Assembly (NCBI RefSeq): GCF_005116455.1
Contig: NZ_SWBP01000003.1
Coordinates: 463,535-527,534, forward strand
DNA: 64,000 nucleotides
Source of the DNA: Pedobacter cryophilus
GTDB taxonomy: Bacteria > Bacteroidota > Bacteroidia > Sphingobacteriales > Sphingobacteriaceae
Direction of reading: 5' to 3'
This document shows positions 9,067 through 18,144 of the stretch, one piece after another. How positions within the stretch are numbered: the first letter of the stretch is position 1; each line of letters starts with the position of its first letter. Under the pieces are notes generated by a model. It worked only from the letters and a program-made list of their open reading frames with translations, searched no databases and was not told where the DNA came from. Both the position numbers and the translations under genes were made by a program.

Positions 9067-9960
9067 TTACTTTGATAAAATTACTTTGATTAATTTTTTT
9101 CTAATTCTTATGTATGCTTTATTAAATAACCTTAAATAATCTCCTTTTAAAGGAGTATTTATCCAAGGAGTCATATTTAGATATTTAAAAAACTCTTTCT
9201 GAAAAGATTTATCATACTTATAAGACTTAAATATAGGTTTTATCTCTAAAAAATGAATACATTTTGGCTTTGGATGATAATTATGTGCGAACCAATTCCA
9301 AAGTGGACTTATCTCAAACCAATTATTAGCAAAAATCACGTTTAAACCATATTGATCTGCACAGCTAACGTATTCTAAATTATCATGCATTACTTTGAGA
9401 ACTTTTTCAGGAATTTGATTATCACGCCATTGCTGTACATCAATAATCATTAAACCCGAATTAAAATATCTTGTTTCAGGATGCAAACCTAATTGTTGGT
9501 AATTTTTTAATCCACCCCAAGAACAACTTACCACTTTTACAATATCAACTACCGCTGCAACGGGGTATCCTTTAATATCTGTATTCCATAGTTCTGATAC
9601 GTCTCCCAACACAATCATATCTACATCAAAATAAATAATTTTTTTTACCTCATCTGACAATATATAAGGAGAAAGCAATTTTAAAAATGCGGTAGATGGG
9701 TAAGAAGAGTTATCTAAAGGAAATTCAACTTTTTCTTTTAAAATTTTATCAGCATCTATCCATTTAATTTGGATTTCAGTTGAGGCTAAAGTGTTTATTT
9801 TATCTTTATTTCTTTTAGAAATTTTATCACTAATCACATAAAAAACTATCAATTCTTTTGAATGATGGTTGCAAATAACAGATTTTAAGAGAGCGGCAGT
9901 AAGCACTGCGTAATTATTATTACTTGCTACAGAAATATGGATAGTTTCTTTTTGAGACAT
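9067..9960 (-). CDS. GT8 family glycosyltransferase (LPS glucosyl/galactosyltransferase-like)
   Basis: The 297-residue protein shows the GT8 pattern: an N-terminal ISVASNNNYAVLTAALLKS and the metal-binding DxD in YFDVDMIVLGD (D112-V-D114). It also has RYFNSGLMIIDVQQW and the later SCADQYGLNVIF that shapes the acceptor pocket. GT8 members such as WaaJ/RfaI-like enzymes add glucose or galactose with retention. It lies 70 bases downstream of the partner-switching kinase on the same strand, so it may share its transcript. The exact sugar is not determinable. Confidence 0.88.
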   Translation of the reverse strand: MSQKETIHISVASNNNYAVLTAALLKSVICNHHSKELIVFYVISDKISKRNKDKINTLASTEIQIKWIDADKILKEKVEFPLDNSSYPSTAFLKLLSPYILSDEVKKIIYFDVDMIVLGDVSELWNTDIKGYPVAAVVDIVKVVSCSWGGLKNYQQLGLHPETRYFNSGLMIIDVQQWRDNQIPEKVLKVMHDNLEYVSCADQYGLNVIFANNWFEISPLWNWFAHNYHPKPKCIHFLEIKPIFKSYKYDKSFQKEFFKYLNMTPWINTPLKGDYLRLFNKAYIRIRKKLIKVILSK

Positions 9961-10030
9961 TATTTAAAAAAAAGTAAATGTAGTTAATCAGCATTAATTT
10001 TAAAGGAATATTATTAACCAGATAAAAAAA

Positions 10031-10579
10031 TTAGATTTCAAATATTACTTCAAAAATATTTTGATTTTGAGCTTCATCAAAATGGTAATGAAAAGAATCA
10101 GAACATTGTCTGATAATTTTTAAACCAAAATGTTCGGGAATGTCAAATACAGATTCATAAACAACCTCTTCTTCCTTCAAAAATTCAACTTTACAATTGC
10201 TTTTTACTAATAAATGCAGTTCATAGTTATTACCTAATGAGGCTTTTATTTTTTCTATACTTCTAAAGTCGTTGATAGGGAAATCGTAATCTTTGTTGGT
10301 AATTGCATCTTTAAAATAAAACCTTTTCCCATAATCAATTTTTTTAATCACCAATTGCTGTTTTTCTTTTATCACATGAATAAAAGAGGTGGTTTTACTG
10401 TGTTTCATGGCGTTGGTTAACAACTCCATAATCACCAATTTAAATTTAGCACTTTTTCTAAAATCGCTACTTATTTCCGGCACATCCTTAATAAAATCAC
10501 AGCAGCTTTCTATAAACAATTTGTATTCGTTTATAAATAATGGGATTTCTAATGAAAGATGATTTGGTTTTAAAACCAT
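10031..10579 (-). CDS. HATPase_c-type anti-sigma/partner-switching kinase (RsbW/SpoIIAB-like)
   Basis: The 182-residue protein carries the GHKL N-box VIMELLTNAMKHS (Glu52 and Asn56 would coordinate Mg-ATP). A later HFGLKIIRQCSD segment corresponds to a shortened G-box region. No histidine-kinase dimerisation domain is present. Free-standing domains of this kind phosphorylate a serine on a STAS partner and bind a second target protein when not bound to STAS. Its ATG overlaps the STAS gene's stop by one base. The large insert at about residues 75-135 is unusual compared with short RsbW proteins. The target is unknown; no sigma factor gene is visible nearby. Confidence 0.75.
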   Translation of the reverse strand: MVLKPNHLSLEIPLFINEYKLFIESCCDFIKDVPEISSDFRKSAKFKLVIMELLTNAMKHSKTTSFIHVIKEKQQLVIKKIDYGKRFYFKDAITNKDYDFPINDFRSIEKIKASLGNNYELHLLVKSNCKVEFLKEEEVVYESVFDIPEHFGLKIIRQCSDSFHYHFDEAQNQNIFEVIFEI

Positions 10580-10917
10580 TATTTTAGGTTTATAAGAGCG
10601 TCTTCAACGCTATCATATATTTTAAAAACTTTATCTAAGCGGGTTAATTCAAAAAGTGCTAAAACATCATCTTGAATATTTACCAAACCCATTTCGCCAT
10701 TTTTAGACAATACATGCTTTAACCCTGCAACCAACGCACCAATAAAAGAGCTATCCATGTATTTAATATTGCTCATGTCTATCACCAATTTTGGTTCAGA
10801 GGCTGAGCTGTTATCATATATGAAATTCTTAAATTCTTCTGACTGATTTAAACCGGCCTCACTAAGATTAACCGTTATTAGCGTTGCATTGTCTAAAACC
10901 TGTTTTTTATAATTCAT
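10579..10917 (-). CDS. STAS domain anti-sigma-factor antagonist (RsbV/SpoIIAA-like)
   Basis: This 112-residue single-domain protein has the STAS core: KLVIDMSNIKYMDSSFIGAL (residues 43-62) includes the conserved D-S-S (Ser56/Ser57), where the partner kinase phosphorylates. In the family's usual scheme the unphosphorylated form binds the HATPase protein and frees its target, and a PP2C-type phosphatase restores it. All three activities are encoded consecutively here, with one base between this gene and the phosphatase and a one-base overlap with the kinase. Length and motif fit the family well. Confidence 0.88.
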   Translation of the reverse strand: MNYKKQVLDNATLITVNLSEAGLNQSEEFKNFIYDNSSASEPKLVIDMSNIKYMDSSFIGALVAGLKHVLSKNGEMGLVNIQDDVLALFELTRLDKVFKIYDSVEDALINLK

Positions 10918-10918
10918 A

Positions 10919-12043
10919 TTAAATTCTTTTTATGGATATTAAACTGCAATCATCAACCTGATACTTTTCTTGATTAAAAATACCAGTCGTTATTTCTTTA
11001 AAAGTCGACTTTTCTATCAATAAATCTTCTAATTGATGGATAAAGAAATTGATATCGGTTTTCTTAACTCCGTTAGATTCATAATCTATAGCTCCATCAG
11101 TTAATAAAAATAATTGATCTCCTTTGCTGTTCTCTATTACTTGTTCAGTGTAATTTCCGTTTTCAAAAAAGCCTAATAATAAGCCTTTAGATTTAAATTG
11201 CTGTACTTTTTTTTCTGTAGATTGATACCTTAAAACAGGTAAATCACTTGCGCCAGAGTAGGTAATTTTCCCTTCCTCATCATCTATCAAAACTAAACTA
11301 AGGGTTGCAAAAATATCATCCAAAAAATCATCAGCATGTATCACCTGATTAATCCTTTGCATAATTTGAGCAACAGATAAATTTCCATCAAAAACACAAA
11401 GCCTAATAGCCGAACGGATATAGCTCAAAAAACTAAATGAAAAAAACCATGCTCCCCATTTTTTTCCCATTACATCTCCTAAAACAATGAATGTAAAACG
11501 GTCATTTATTTTTATAAAATCTATAAAATCACCTCCTGGATGATTCTGATAAGTCATATGAAAAAAATCAACTTCAAAATTCTTAAGCTTTAAACTTTTA
11601 TTGGGTACGTTTTTAAGATTCAGCTTATCGGCAACAATTTTTAAATCGTTTATAGATTTTTCTTTTTGCTCTCTAACGGTCACTAAAATATTGTTGATTT
11701 TAGAAAGCAATTGACTTTGAGGAATATCTTTATCTATATAATCTATGGCTTTTAAATCTAACCCACGCTGAATAAAAATTTGATCGTTATGTGAGGTGAG
11801 AAATAGAAATGGAATGTCTTTATACCTAATGTCCTCTAATATTAGTTTTCTAAAATCAAATCCATCTTTTTCAGGCATTTCAATATCAGAAATAATCAGA
11901 TCGGGTATTTCGTCTTCTAAAATCTTAAATGCATTATCTACAGAATTGGCTCTCATAGGAAGAAAACCTGCATTTTTAAGTAGCTTATCCATCAAAACTA
12001 ACTGTAATAACTCGTCGTCTACAAGTAAAATTTTTCTTCCCAC
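10919..12043 (-). CDS. Response regulator fused to a SpoIIE/PP2C-type serine phosphatase (RsbU-like)
   Basis: The 374-residue protein has an N-terminal receiver domain (about 1-120; acidic pair D9-D10, phospho-acceptor Asp53 in ISDIEMP, and Lys in YIDKDIP). This is joined to a PP2C/SpoIIE phosphatase domain (about 160-374) with GGDF, LGDVMGKKWGA, LLTDGAIDY and DDCSLISI, which supply the metal-binding Asp residues. It should dephosphorylate the STAS protein encoded next to it in response to an upstream histidine kinase. No kinase gene is visible in the window. The combination is a known RsbU-like arrangement. Confidence 0.88.
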   Translation of the reverse strand: MGRKILLVDDELLQLVLMDKLLKNAGFLPMRANSVDNAFKILEDEIPDLIISDIEMPEKDGFDFRKLILEDIRYKDIPFLFLTSHNDQIFIQRGLDLKAIDYIDKDIPQSQLLSKINNILVTVREQKEKSINDLKIVADKLNLKNVPNKSLKLKNFEVDFFHMTYQNHPGGDFIDFIKINDRFTFIVLGDVMGKKWGAWFFSFSFLSYIRSAIRLCVFDGNLSVAQIMQRINQVIHADDFLDDIFATLSLVLIDDEEGKITYSGASDLPVLRYQSTEKKVQQFKSKGLLLGFFENGNYTEQVIENSKGDQLFLLTDGAIDYESNGVKKTDINFFIHQLEDLLIEKSTFKEITTGIFNQEKYQVDDCSLISIKRI

Positions 12044-12046
12044 GGT

Positions 12047-12589
12047 TTATTGTTGATTAGCAAATTTAAAGTATGATTTTATGGCTACAAATATACCTGT
12101 TAAGATAATAATTAATGAGATTAAATCCATTAATGTAAACCCATCATTTAATGTAAAATGAAATATAGTAAACATCTCAAAATACTTAGGCGCAGGTAAA
12201 ATAATCATCGCAAAACCCAAAGTAACCATCACAATACCAATAAAAACAGGCACTATCATTTCTATAAAGCGTTTAAAAGCAAAAGATTTAACCACTTTAG
12301 TATCAATGTAATTAGATTTTAAAAGCATTTCAATTTTATCTAGTTTTTCTAAACGAGATAATTCCACGTCATCTACCTTCTTAAATTCGGCAATTAAATC
12401 TGCCTCACTTAATTTTTGACTTATAGCATTATTAAATTTACTTTGTATTTGTTTAACGTTTTCAGAGTCAATCTCACTGTTATTTAATAAGCTAATCAGT
12501 TCGTTTAATTTCTCATCTAACGTTAACTGCTTCTGATCTAAAAGAGAGAAGCTATCCAAATCATCAAATATTTTCTTATCTGTTAACAA
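12047..12589 (-). CDS. 180-aa protein with two C-terminal membrane helices, first gene of the partner-switching operon
   Basis: Residues 1-105 are polar and acidic, probably helical or coiled-coil and cytoplasmic. Two hydrophobic helices follow (about 108-130 and 150-170). No family is recognised. It lies 3 bases upstream of the receiver-phosphatase gene, so it is almost certainly co-expressed with the module and may be its membrane-bound input or output partner. That is inference from position only. The gene starts 31 bases from the divergent GT2 gene, so the two promoters must be compact or overlapping. Confidence 0.6.
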   Translation of the reverse strand: MLTDKKIFDDLDSFSLLDQKQLTLDEKLNELISLLNNSEIDSENVKQIQSKFNNAISQKLSEADLIAEFKKVDDVELSRLEKLDKIEMLLKSNYIDTKVVKSFAFKRFIEMIVPVFIGIVMVTLGFAMIILPAPKYFEMFTIFHFTLNDGFTLMDLISLIIILTGIFVAIKSYFKFANQQ

Positions 12590-12620
12590 TTTACTTTATT
12601 TTGCTCTTGTAAAATATTCA

Positions 12621-13541
12621 ATGTGCTTTATGAATTCAGTTTCAATAATTACGGTAAATTTCAATCAGCCTAAAGCTACTATTGAATTGCTATTATCTTT
12701 AAATAAAAGTTATAAAGATGAAATAGAAATAATTTTAGTAGATAATGCCAGTAATGTAAATCACGAAGCTGATTTCAAAAAAATAATACCCAACCTAGTC
12801 TTTATTCGTTCAGAATCAAACTTAGGTTTCGCTGGCGGCAACAATTTAGGAATAAAAGCTGCTAAAGGAAATTTTATTTTCTTGTTAAACAATGATACAG
12901 AAGTTCCGGCGGGTTGCTTAGAAACCATGGTAGCCGAGTTTGAAGCACAACCCAATATTGGCTTACTTTCTCCTTTAATTATTTATGATGACGATAAAAG
13001 CATGATTCAATATGCCGGTTACACCCCATTAAACTATCTTACAGCCAGAAATTCTCAAATTGGACAGTTTGAAAAAAACAAGGGTCAGTATGATGGTTTA
13101 AGTTACGAAACTGGTTTTTGCCATGGAGCAGCTGTGATGTGCCGAAGAGAAGATTTATTAAAAGCCGGTTTAATGGAAGAAAACTATTTTTTGTATTACG
13201 AGGAATTAGATTGGTGCGAAAAATTTAAACGCTTAGGGAAAACCATCAATTTTACCGGGAAAACTTTTATTTATCACAAAGAATCTATTTCTGTAGGAAA
13301 AGAAAGTGATATAAAAACATACTTTTTAACCAGAAACCGAATGCTTTTCATCAGAAAAAACACTGGTTTATTGAATACCATATTTTTCAGTCTTTATTAT
13401 ACCTTAGTTGCTTGCCCAAAAATGATTTTTACTTATGCCAAAAATGGCCGAACAGATTTAATTAAATGGGTATTTAAGGCGTTGATATGGAATTTTACGC
13501 ACAACAAAAACAGTAAATCTTTAGGCTTTAAAATTAATTAA
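12621..13541 (+). CDS. GT2 family glycosyltransferase (rhamnosyltransferase-like)
   Basis: The 306-residue protein opens with SVSIITVNFNQPKATIELLL and has VDNASNVNHE. LGFAGGNNLGIKAAKGNFIFLLNNDTEVP (given here as its two ends, LGFAGGNN and LLNNDTEVP) is the classic Rfb/WbbL-type GT2 signature with an NDT in the DxD position. A downstream ATG at 12630 (residue 4) is an equally good start. The C-terminus has a hydrophobic patch before a basic tail. Its stop overlaps the next gene's ATG by one base. A role in O-antigen or EPS rhamnose or similar sugar transfer is likely. Confidence 0.88.
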   Translation: MCFMNSVSIITVNFNQPKATIELLLSLNKSYKDEIEIILVDNASNVNHEADFKKIIPNLVFIRSESNLGFAGGNNLGIKAAKGNFIFLLNNDTEVPAGCLETMVAEFEAQPNIGLLSPLIIYDDDKSMIQYAGYTPLNYLTARNSQIGQFEKNKGQYDGLSYETGFCHGAAVMCRREDLLKAGLMEENYFLYYEELDWCEKFKRLGKTINFTGKTFIYHKESISVGKESDIKTYFLTRNRMLFIRKNTGLLNTIFFSLYYTLVACPKMIFTYAKNGRTDLIKWVFKALIWNFTHNKNSKSLGFKIN

Positions 13542-14713
13542 TGATGATTATACTTTTCTGGATTTGCCTTTTTATCATCTTTTATACTTTTTTAGGTTAT
13601 GGCGTATTGTTATATTTTATCATTAGAATAAAAAGGCTTTTTAAAAGTCCCTTTATTTTTAAGTCTGATGCTCCCCTACCTTCCGTTACTTTATTAATTG
13701 CGGCTTTTAATGAAGAAGATCTCATCAAAGAAAAAGTAGAAAACTGTTTAGCCTTAGATTATCCCAAAGAAAAAATTCAAATCATTTTTATTACTGATGG
13801 CTCATCTGATAGAACGCCTGAGTTTATTGCAGCATTTAAATATATTGAGCTTTTACATGAAAACGTAAGAGCTGGTAAAATGGCCGCCATCAAAAGAGCT
13901 ATCCCTCATATAAAAGGAGAAATTACCGTTTTTACTGATGCCAATACTTTTTTAAACACTTTGGCTATTAAAGAATTGGTAAAACATTACCAAAACCATA
14001 AAGTAGGTGCTGTTGCCGGCGAAAAACGCATTATGGTAGATCAAGAAGCTGATGCAAGTGCTGCTGGGGAAGGTTTTTATTGGAAATATGAATCGGCATT
14101 AAAAAAATGGGATTACGAGTTGTATTCTAACGTTGGTGCTGCCGGCGAGTTGTTTAGTATCAGAACTAATTTATACCAACCAGTAGAATCAGACACCATC
14201 ATAGACGATCACATGATTGCCATGCGCATTGCAGAAAAAGGCTATTTAATTGCCTATGAACCTGCGGCTTACGCTATGGAAACTGCCTCTGCAGATAGCA
14301 AAGAAGAGTTGAAAAGAAAAGTGAGAATTGCAGCCGGTGGAATACAATCTATTTTAAGATTAAAAAAATCTGCCAATCCGTTTTATAATCCCATACTTAC
14401 TTTTCAATACATTAGTCACCGAGTGTTAAGATGGGCTATTACTCCTTGGTTAATGCTTTTGGTTTTGATATTAAATATTATCATTTGCATTCAAAATCCT
14501 AATTTATGGCTTTATCAGCTCCTATTATTGGGGCAAATTCTATTTTATATGGCTTCTATTTCAGGTTATTTATTAGAAAGCAAAAAGATAAAAATTAAAG
14601 TTTTATTTATCCCTTTCTATTTCTCGATGATGAATTATGCAGCTATGGCTGGTGCAATTAGATATTTTAAAGGGAAACAATCTGCCGCTTGGGAAAAATC
14701 TAAAAGGAAATAA
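13541..14713 (+). CDS. Membrane-bound processive-type GT2 glycosyltransferase
   Basis: The 390-residue protein has an N-terminal membrane helix (about 4-25) and a GT2 catalytic domain with LLIAAFNEEDLIKEKVENCL, TDGSSDRTPE and FTDANTFLNT. Two to three C-terminal helices follow (about 300-370). The motif order and a RRKVRIAAGG-like segment (here KRKVRIAAGGIQS) resemble hyaluronan/cellulose-synthase-like enzymes. It is coupled to the upstream GT2 by a one-base overlap. It closes the polysaccharide cluster on the right; the next gene begins after a 64-base gap. Confidence 0.85.
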   Translation: MMIILFWICLFIIFYTFLGYGVLLYFIIRIKRLFKSPFIFKSDAPLPSVTLLIAAFNEEDLIKEKVENCLALDYPKEKIQIIFITDGSSDRTPEFIAAFKYIELLHENVRAGKMAAIKRAIPHIKGEITVFTDANTFLNTLAIKELVKHYQNHKVGAVAGEKRIMVDQEADASAAGEGFYWKYESALKKWDYELYSNVGAAGELFSIRTNLYQPVESDTIIDDHMIAMRIAEKGYLIAYEPAAYAMETASADSKEELKRKVRIAAGGIQSILRLKKSANPFYNPILTFQYISHRVLRWAITPWLMLLVLILNIIICIQNPNLWLYQLLLLGQILFYMASISGYLLESKKIKIKVLFIPFYFSMMNYAAMAGAIRYFKGKQSAAWEKSKRK

Positions 14714-14777
14714 AATTGGATTAGTCCAACTTTAAAACAACAATAAATAAAAAAAATTTAACCCTAAACTTAAAAAA

Positions 14778-15134
14778 ATGAAGATAATAATTTATTCACT
14801 ACTCATTATTTTTATTACCGGATTTAATAACACATCATTTGCTCAAGAAGCATCAAATACTAATGAATACAGGGCATTTGTATTTTGCGAATTGGTAGCT
14901 AGTAGCTCTAGTTTAAATACAAAAACCAAAGTATCGGTTGATTTTGGTCTAGAAAATCCTAAATCAAAAGAAAGAAGATTGCTAGATGAGTCTGGAAAAA
15001 TAAAAACCTTTAATTCAATGGTTGATGCATTAAATTTCATGAGTGAAAAAGGATGGGAATTTGTACAAGCATACGTAACCATTTATGATAAAGACAGCAC
15101 TACTCATTGGCTTTTAAAAAAGAAAAGCGATTAA
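14778..15134 (+). CDS. Secreted 118-aa hypothetical protein
   Basis: An N-terminal signal peptide (hydrophobic core about residues 3-17, cleavage after SFA near residue 22) precedes a small domain. That domain has EYRAFVFCELVA, then MVDALNFMSEKGWEFVQAYVTIYDK and a terminal HWLLKK. The GWEFV segment recalls small DUF4177-like beta-alpha proteins, but the match is weak. It appears to be transcribed alone between the GT2 gene and the S9 peptidase. Function unknown; expected location is the periplasm. Confidence 0.6.
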   Translation: MKIIIYSLLIIFITGFNNTSFAQEASNTNEYRAFVFCELVASSSSLNTKTKVSVDFGLENPKSKERRLLDESGKIKTFNSMVDALNFMSEKGWEFVQAYVTIYDKDSTTHWLLKKKSD

Positions 15135-15210
15135 AAGAGATTGTAAAATTTTAGTTCCTCTTTAGCTTTTAATATCACAATTACCCATATTTAAAGATTA
15201 AACTTTAGCT

Positions 15211-18039
15211 ATGCGTAAAATCTTACTCTTGGGAGGATTAGTTTTCTCTACATTCTTCACATTTGCTCAAAAAAAACCTTTAGATCACACTGTTTATGAC
15301 AGTTGGCAATCTATTAACGGAGAAAAAATAAGCAACGATGGTAAATATGTTGCTTATGCGGTTACTCCGCAAGAAGGTGATAATAACTTATTCATCAAAA
15401 ACTTAAAAACAAATACGCTTTTCAATTATCAAAGAGCGGCTGGTTTTGATTTTTCTTTTGATAATCAGTTTGCCGTATTTTTAATTAAGCCTTTTTTTAA
15501 AGACACTCGTTTAGCTAAAATTAAAAAGAAAAAAGCCGATGATATGCCTAAAGATTCATTAGGAATTGTGTCTTTAGCTAATTCTCAATTATGGAAAATC
15601 CCAAGAGTAAAGTCTTACAAGTTTCCTAAAAAAGCAGGAAATGTAATGGCTTACCTTTTAGATAAAGAGCCAGCAGATACCAGCAAGAAAAAAGCTCCTG
15701 CAAAAAAAGATGATGCTGATTTTTTGTTTGCTGATGAGCCTGTATCAGCAACAGCTAAAGAGGGAAATTCATTAATTTTAAGAGACCTTAAATCGCAATC
15801 AGAAATAACCTTTAAAGCGGTTACTGAATATGAATTTAGTGAGAATGGAAAATTTTTATTGTTTGCTACTACTGCTATCAAAAAAGATTCAACCCTAAAA
15901 GCAGGTACTTTTTTATACGATTTAGAAAAAAAGCAAACCACTAGTCTTACCACCGGAAAAGGTGTTTACAAGAATTTAATTTTTGATGAAAAAGGAAACC
16001 AAATTGCTTTTACAGCAGATAAAACTCCCGAAAAAGCATTAGTTAAAATCCCAAAACTATACTACTATAATTTCAAAACTGATTCGGCCATTGTAATTGC
16101 TCAAGAAAGCACTCAAGGGATGCCCAAAAAATTCAGCGTAAGCGAAAACGGAAGAGTTTATTTTAGTAAAGATGGCGCCAAATTATTTTTTGGCACCGCT
16201 CCTATTCTTAGTCCAAAAGACACCACCATAGTAGATTTTGAAGTTGCCAAATTAGATATCTGGAACTATAAAGATGATGAATTACAACCTATGCAATTGG
16301 CTAATTTAAGCAGAGAATTAAAGAAAAGTTATTTAGCAATGTGGTTACCTGCACAAAATAATAAAATGATGCAATTGGCTACTGAAGAAATTTCTGATGT
16401 ATTTTTACCACAAGATGGCTTAGGCAACTATGCTTTAGGCATTACCGATTTTGGAAATAAAATTGCCATGCAGTGGCAGGGTTTTACTTTAGAATCGGCT
16501 TTTTTAATTTCTTTGGCTGATGGCAGTAAAAAACCAGTCAATCTTAATAAAAATGTTTCCAGATACGCTTTATCGCCAAAAGGAAATTATGTAGTTTGGT
16601 TTGATAAAGAAGATCAAAACTGGTACAGTTACAATGTAAATTCTGCTCAAACAGTAAAATTAGAAACACCAGATCCCATTAAATTTGGAGAAGAAGATAA
16701 TGATGTACCAGACTTTGCAAATCCTTATGGTTTAGCCGCCTGGACAGATAATGATCAACAAGTTTTAATTTATGATCGTTATGATATTTGGAGCTTTGAT
16801 CCTGCGACAGGAAAAGGAAAAAACATCACCAACGGATATGGAAGAAGCAATTTACTTACTTTCCGTTATGCCAATCCAGATCCTGAAAAGAGAAGTATCT
16901 CTGCAAAAGAAACCATTTGGTTAAGCACTTTAAACAATGTAGACAAGCAAAAAGGTTGGTTTAAAAAGAATTTGGCTGACGCTAAAAATCCAGAAAAAGT
17001 AATTTTAACCACTTATAATTTTAGCGCCCCAAGAAAAGCCCAAAACGCGGATGTATTTATTTACAGCAAATCAAACTATCAAGCCTCGCCAGATTTGTAT
17101 GTTTCTTCAAACTTCATTAAAGAAACCAAATTGAGTGAGATTAATACTCAACAAAAAAACTACAATTGGGGAACCGCCGAATTGGTAAAATGGACGACGC
17201 CAAAAGGCTATAAATCTGAAGGTATTTTATACAAACCAGAGAATTTTGATGCCAATAAAAAATACCCAATGATTGTTTATTTCTACGAAAAACTATCAGA
17301 CGGATTGTACAGCTATCAAGCTCCGGCTCCTACTCCATCTCGCTTAAATATTTCGTTTTTTGTGAGTAATGGTTACCTGGTTTTTGCTCCAGATATTTCT
17401 TATGAAATTGGCTATCCGGGTAAATCTGCCGAAGAATTTATTAATTCTGGTGTAGAAGAATTAAAGAAAAATACATGGGTTGATGGCACAAAAATAGGTT
17501 TACAAGGCCAAAGTTGGGGTGGCTATCAAATTGCGCATTTAATTACCCGAACCAATATGTACGCTGCCGCTTGGGCTGGCGCTCCGGTTGCTAACATGAC
17601 TTCCGCTTATGGTGGAATTCGTTGGACATCAGGTTTAAACCGTCAGTTTCAATACGAAAAAACACAAAGCAGAATTGGTGCTACACTTTGGGAAAAACCA
17701 GAATTATATATAGAAAACTCTCCCTTATTTCACTTCCCTAAAGTGCAAACTCCGGTGGTAATTATGGCAAATGATGGCGACGGTTCTGTGCCTTGGTACC
17801 AAGGAATAGAAATGTTTACAGGCTTACGCCGATTAGGAAAACCTGTTTGGATGTTGAATTACAATGGCGATGACCATAATTTAGTATTGCGCCAAAACAG
17901 AAAAGACATTCAAATAAGAGAGCAACAATTTTTTGATCACTTTTTAAAAGGCGCACCGCAACCCGTTTGGATGGCTAAAGGTGTACCGGCAACAGAAAAA
18001 GGCAAAAACTGGGGCTTTGATTTGGTGACAGAGAAATAG
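15211..18039 (+). CDS. Secreted S9 family (prolyl oligopeptidase) peptidase, 942 aa
   Basis: A signal peptide (MRKILLLGGLVFSTFFTFAQ) is followed by a long beta-propeller region and a C-terminal alpha/beta-hydrolase domain. The catalytic triad is readable: Ser768 in GQSWGGYQ, Asp857 in NDGDGSVPW and His889 in GDDHNL. S9 enzymes cut short peptides, often after Pro or Ala, and this one should act in the periplasm. A Lys/Ala-rich insertion near residues 155-175 is unusual and probably a surface loop. It stands alone and is followed by a strong terminator at 18062. Confidence 0.88.
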   Translation: MRKILLLGGLVFSTFFTFAQKKPLDHTVYDSWQSINGEKISNDGKYVAYAVTPQEGDNNLFIKNLKTNTLFNYQRAAGFDFSFDNQFAVFLIKPFFKDTRLAKIKKKKADDMPKDSLGIVSLANSQLWKIPRVKSYKFPKKAGNVMAYLLDKEPADTSKKKAPAKKDDADFLFADEPVSATAKEGNSLILRDLKSQSEITFKAVTEYEFSENGKFLLFATTAIKKDSTLKAGTFLYDLEKKQTTSLTTGKGVYKNLIFDEKGNQIAFTADKTPEKALVKIPKLYYYNFKTDSAIVIAQESTQGMPKKFSVSENGRVYFSKDGAKLFFGTAPILSPKDTTIVDFEVAKLDIWNYKDDELQPMQLANLSRELKKSYLAMWLPAQNNKMMQLATEEISDVFLPQDGLGNYALGITDFGNKIAMQWQGFTLESAFLISLADGSKKPVNLNKNVSRYALSPKGNYVVWFDKEDQNWYSYNVNSAQTVKLETPDPIKFGEEDNDVPDFANPYGLAAWTDNDQQVLIYDRYDIWSFDPATGKGKNITNGYGRSNLLTFRYANPDPEKRSISAKETIWLSTLNNVDKQKGWFKKNLADAKNPEKVILTTYNFSAPRKAQNADVFIYSKSNYQASPDLYVSSNFIKETKLSEINTQQKNYNWGTAELVKWTTPKGYKSEGILYKPENFDANKKYPMIVYFYEKLSDGLYSYQAPAPTPSRLNISFFVSNGYLVFAPDISYEIGYPGKSAEEFINSGVEELKKNTWVDGTKIGLQGQSWGGYQIAHLITRTNMYAAAWAGAPVANMTSAYGGIRWTSGLNRQFQYEKTQSRIGATLWEKPELYIENSPLFHFPKVQTPVVIMANDGDGSVPWYQGIEMFTGLRRLGKPVWMLNYNGDDHNLVLRQNRKDIQIREQQFFDHFLKGAPQPVWMAKGVPATEKGKNWGFDLVTEK

Positions 18040-18061
18040 ATTTTTTTTACTTTTTGAATTG

Positions 18062-18106
18062 CAAAAGCGGAGTCTGAAAATTATCAGGCTCCGCTTTTGT
18101 TTTTTA
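18062..18106 (+). terminator. Rho-independent terminator after the 942-aa S9 peptidase
   Basis: An 11-bp perfect stem (18062-18072 with 18089-18099, AAAGCGGAG core) extended by weaker inner pairs is followed by a run of six T. It lies 22 bases past the stop codon. Confidence 0.9.
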
Positions 18107-18144
18107 GCATTTAAAGACGTTAATTTAATCGATAATCAATTAAT

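Noticed and set aside
10031..12589. A sigma factor gene expected with the RsbU/V/W-like set
   Set aside because: I looked at the neighbouring frames on both strands and found no sigma-70 region 2 or 4 motifs, so no sigma factor is called.
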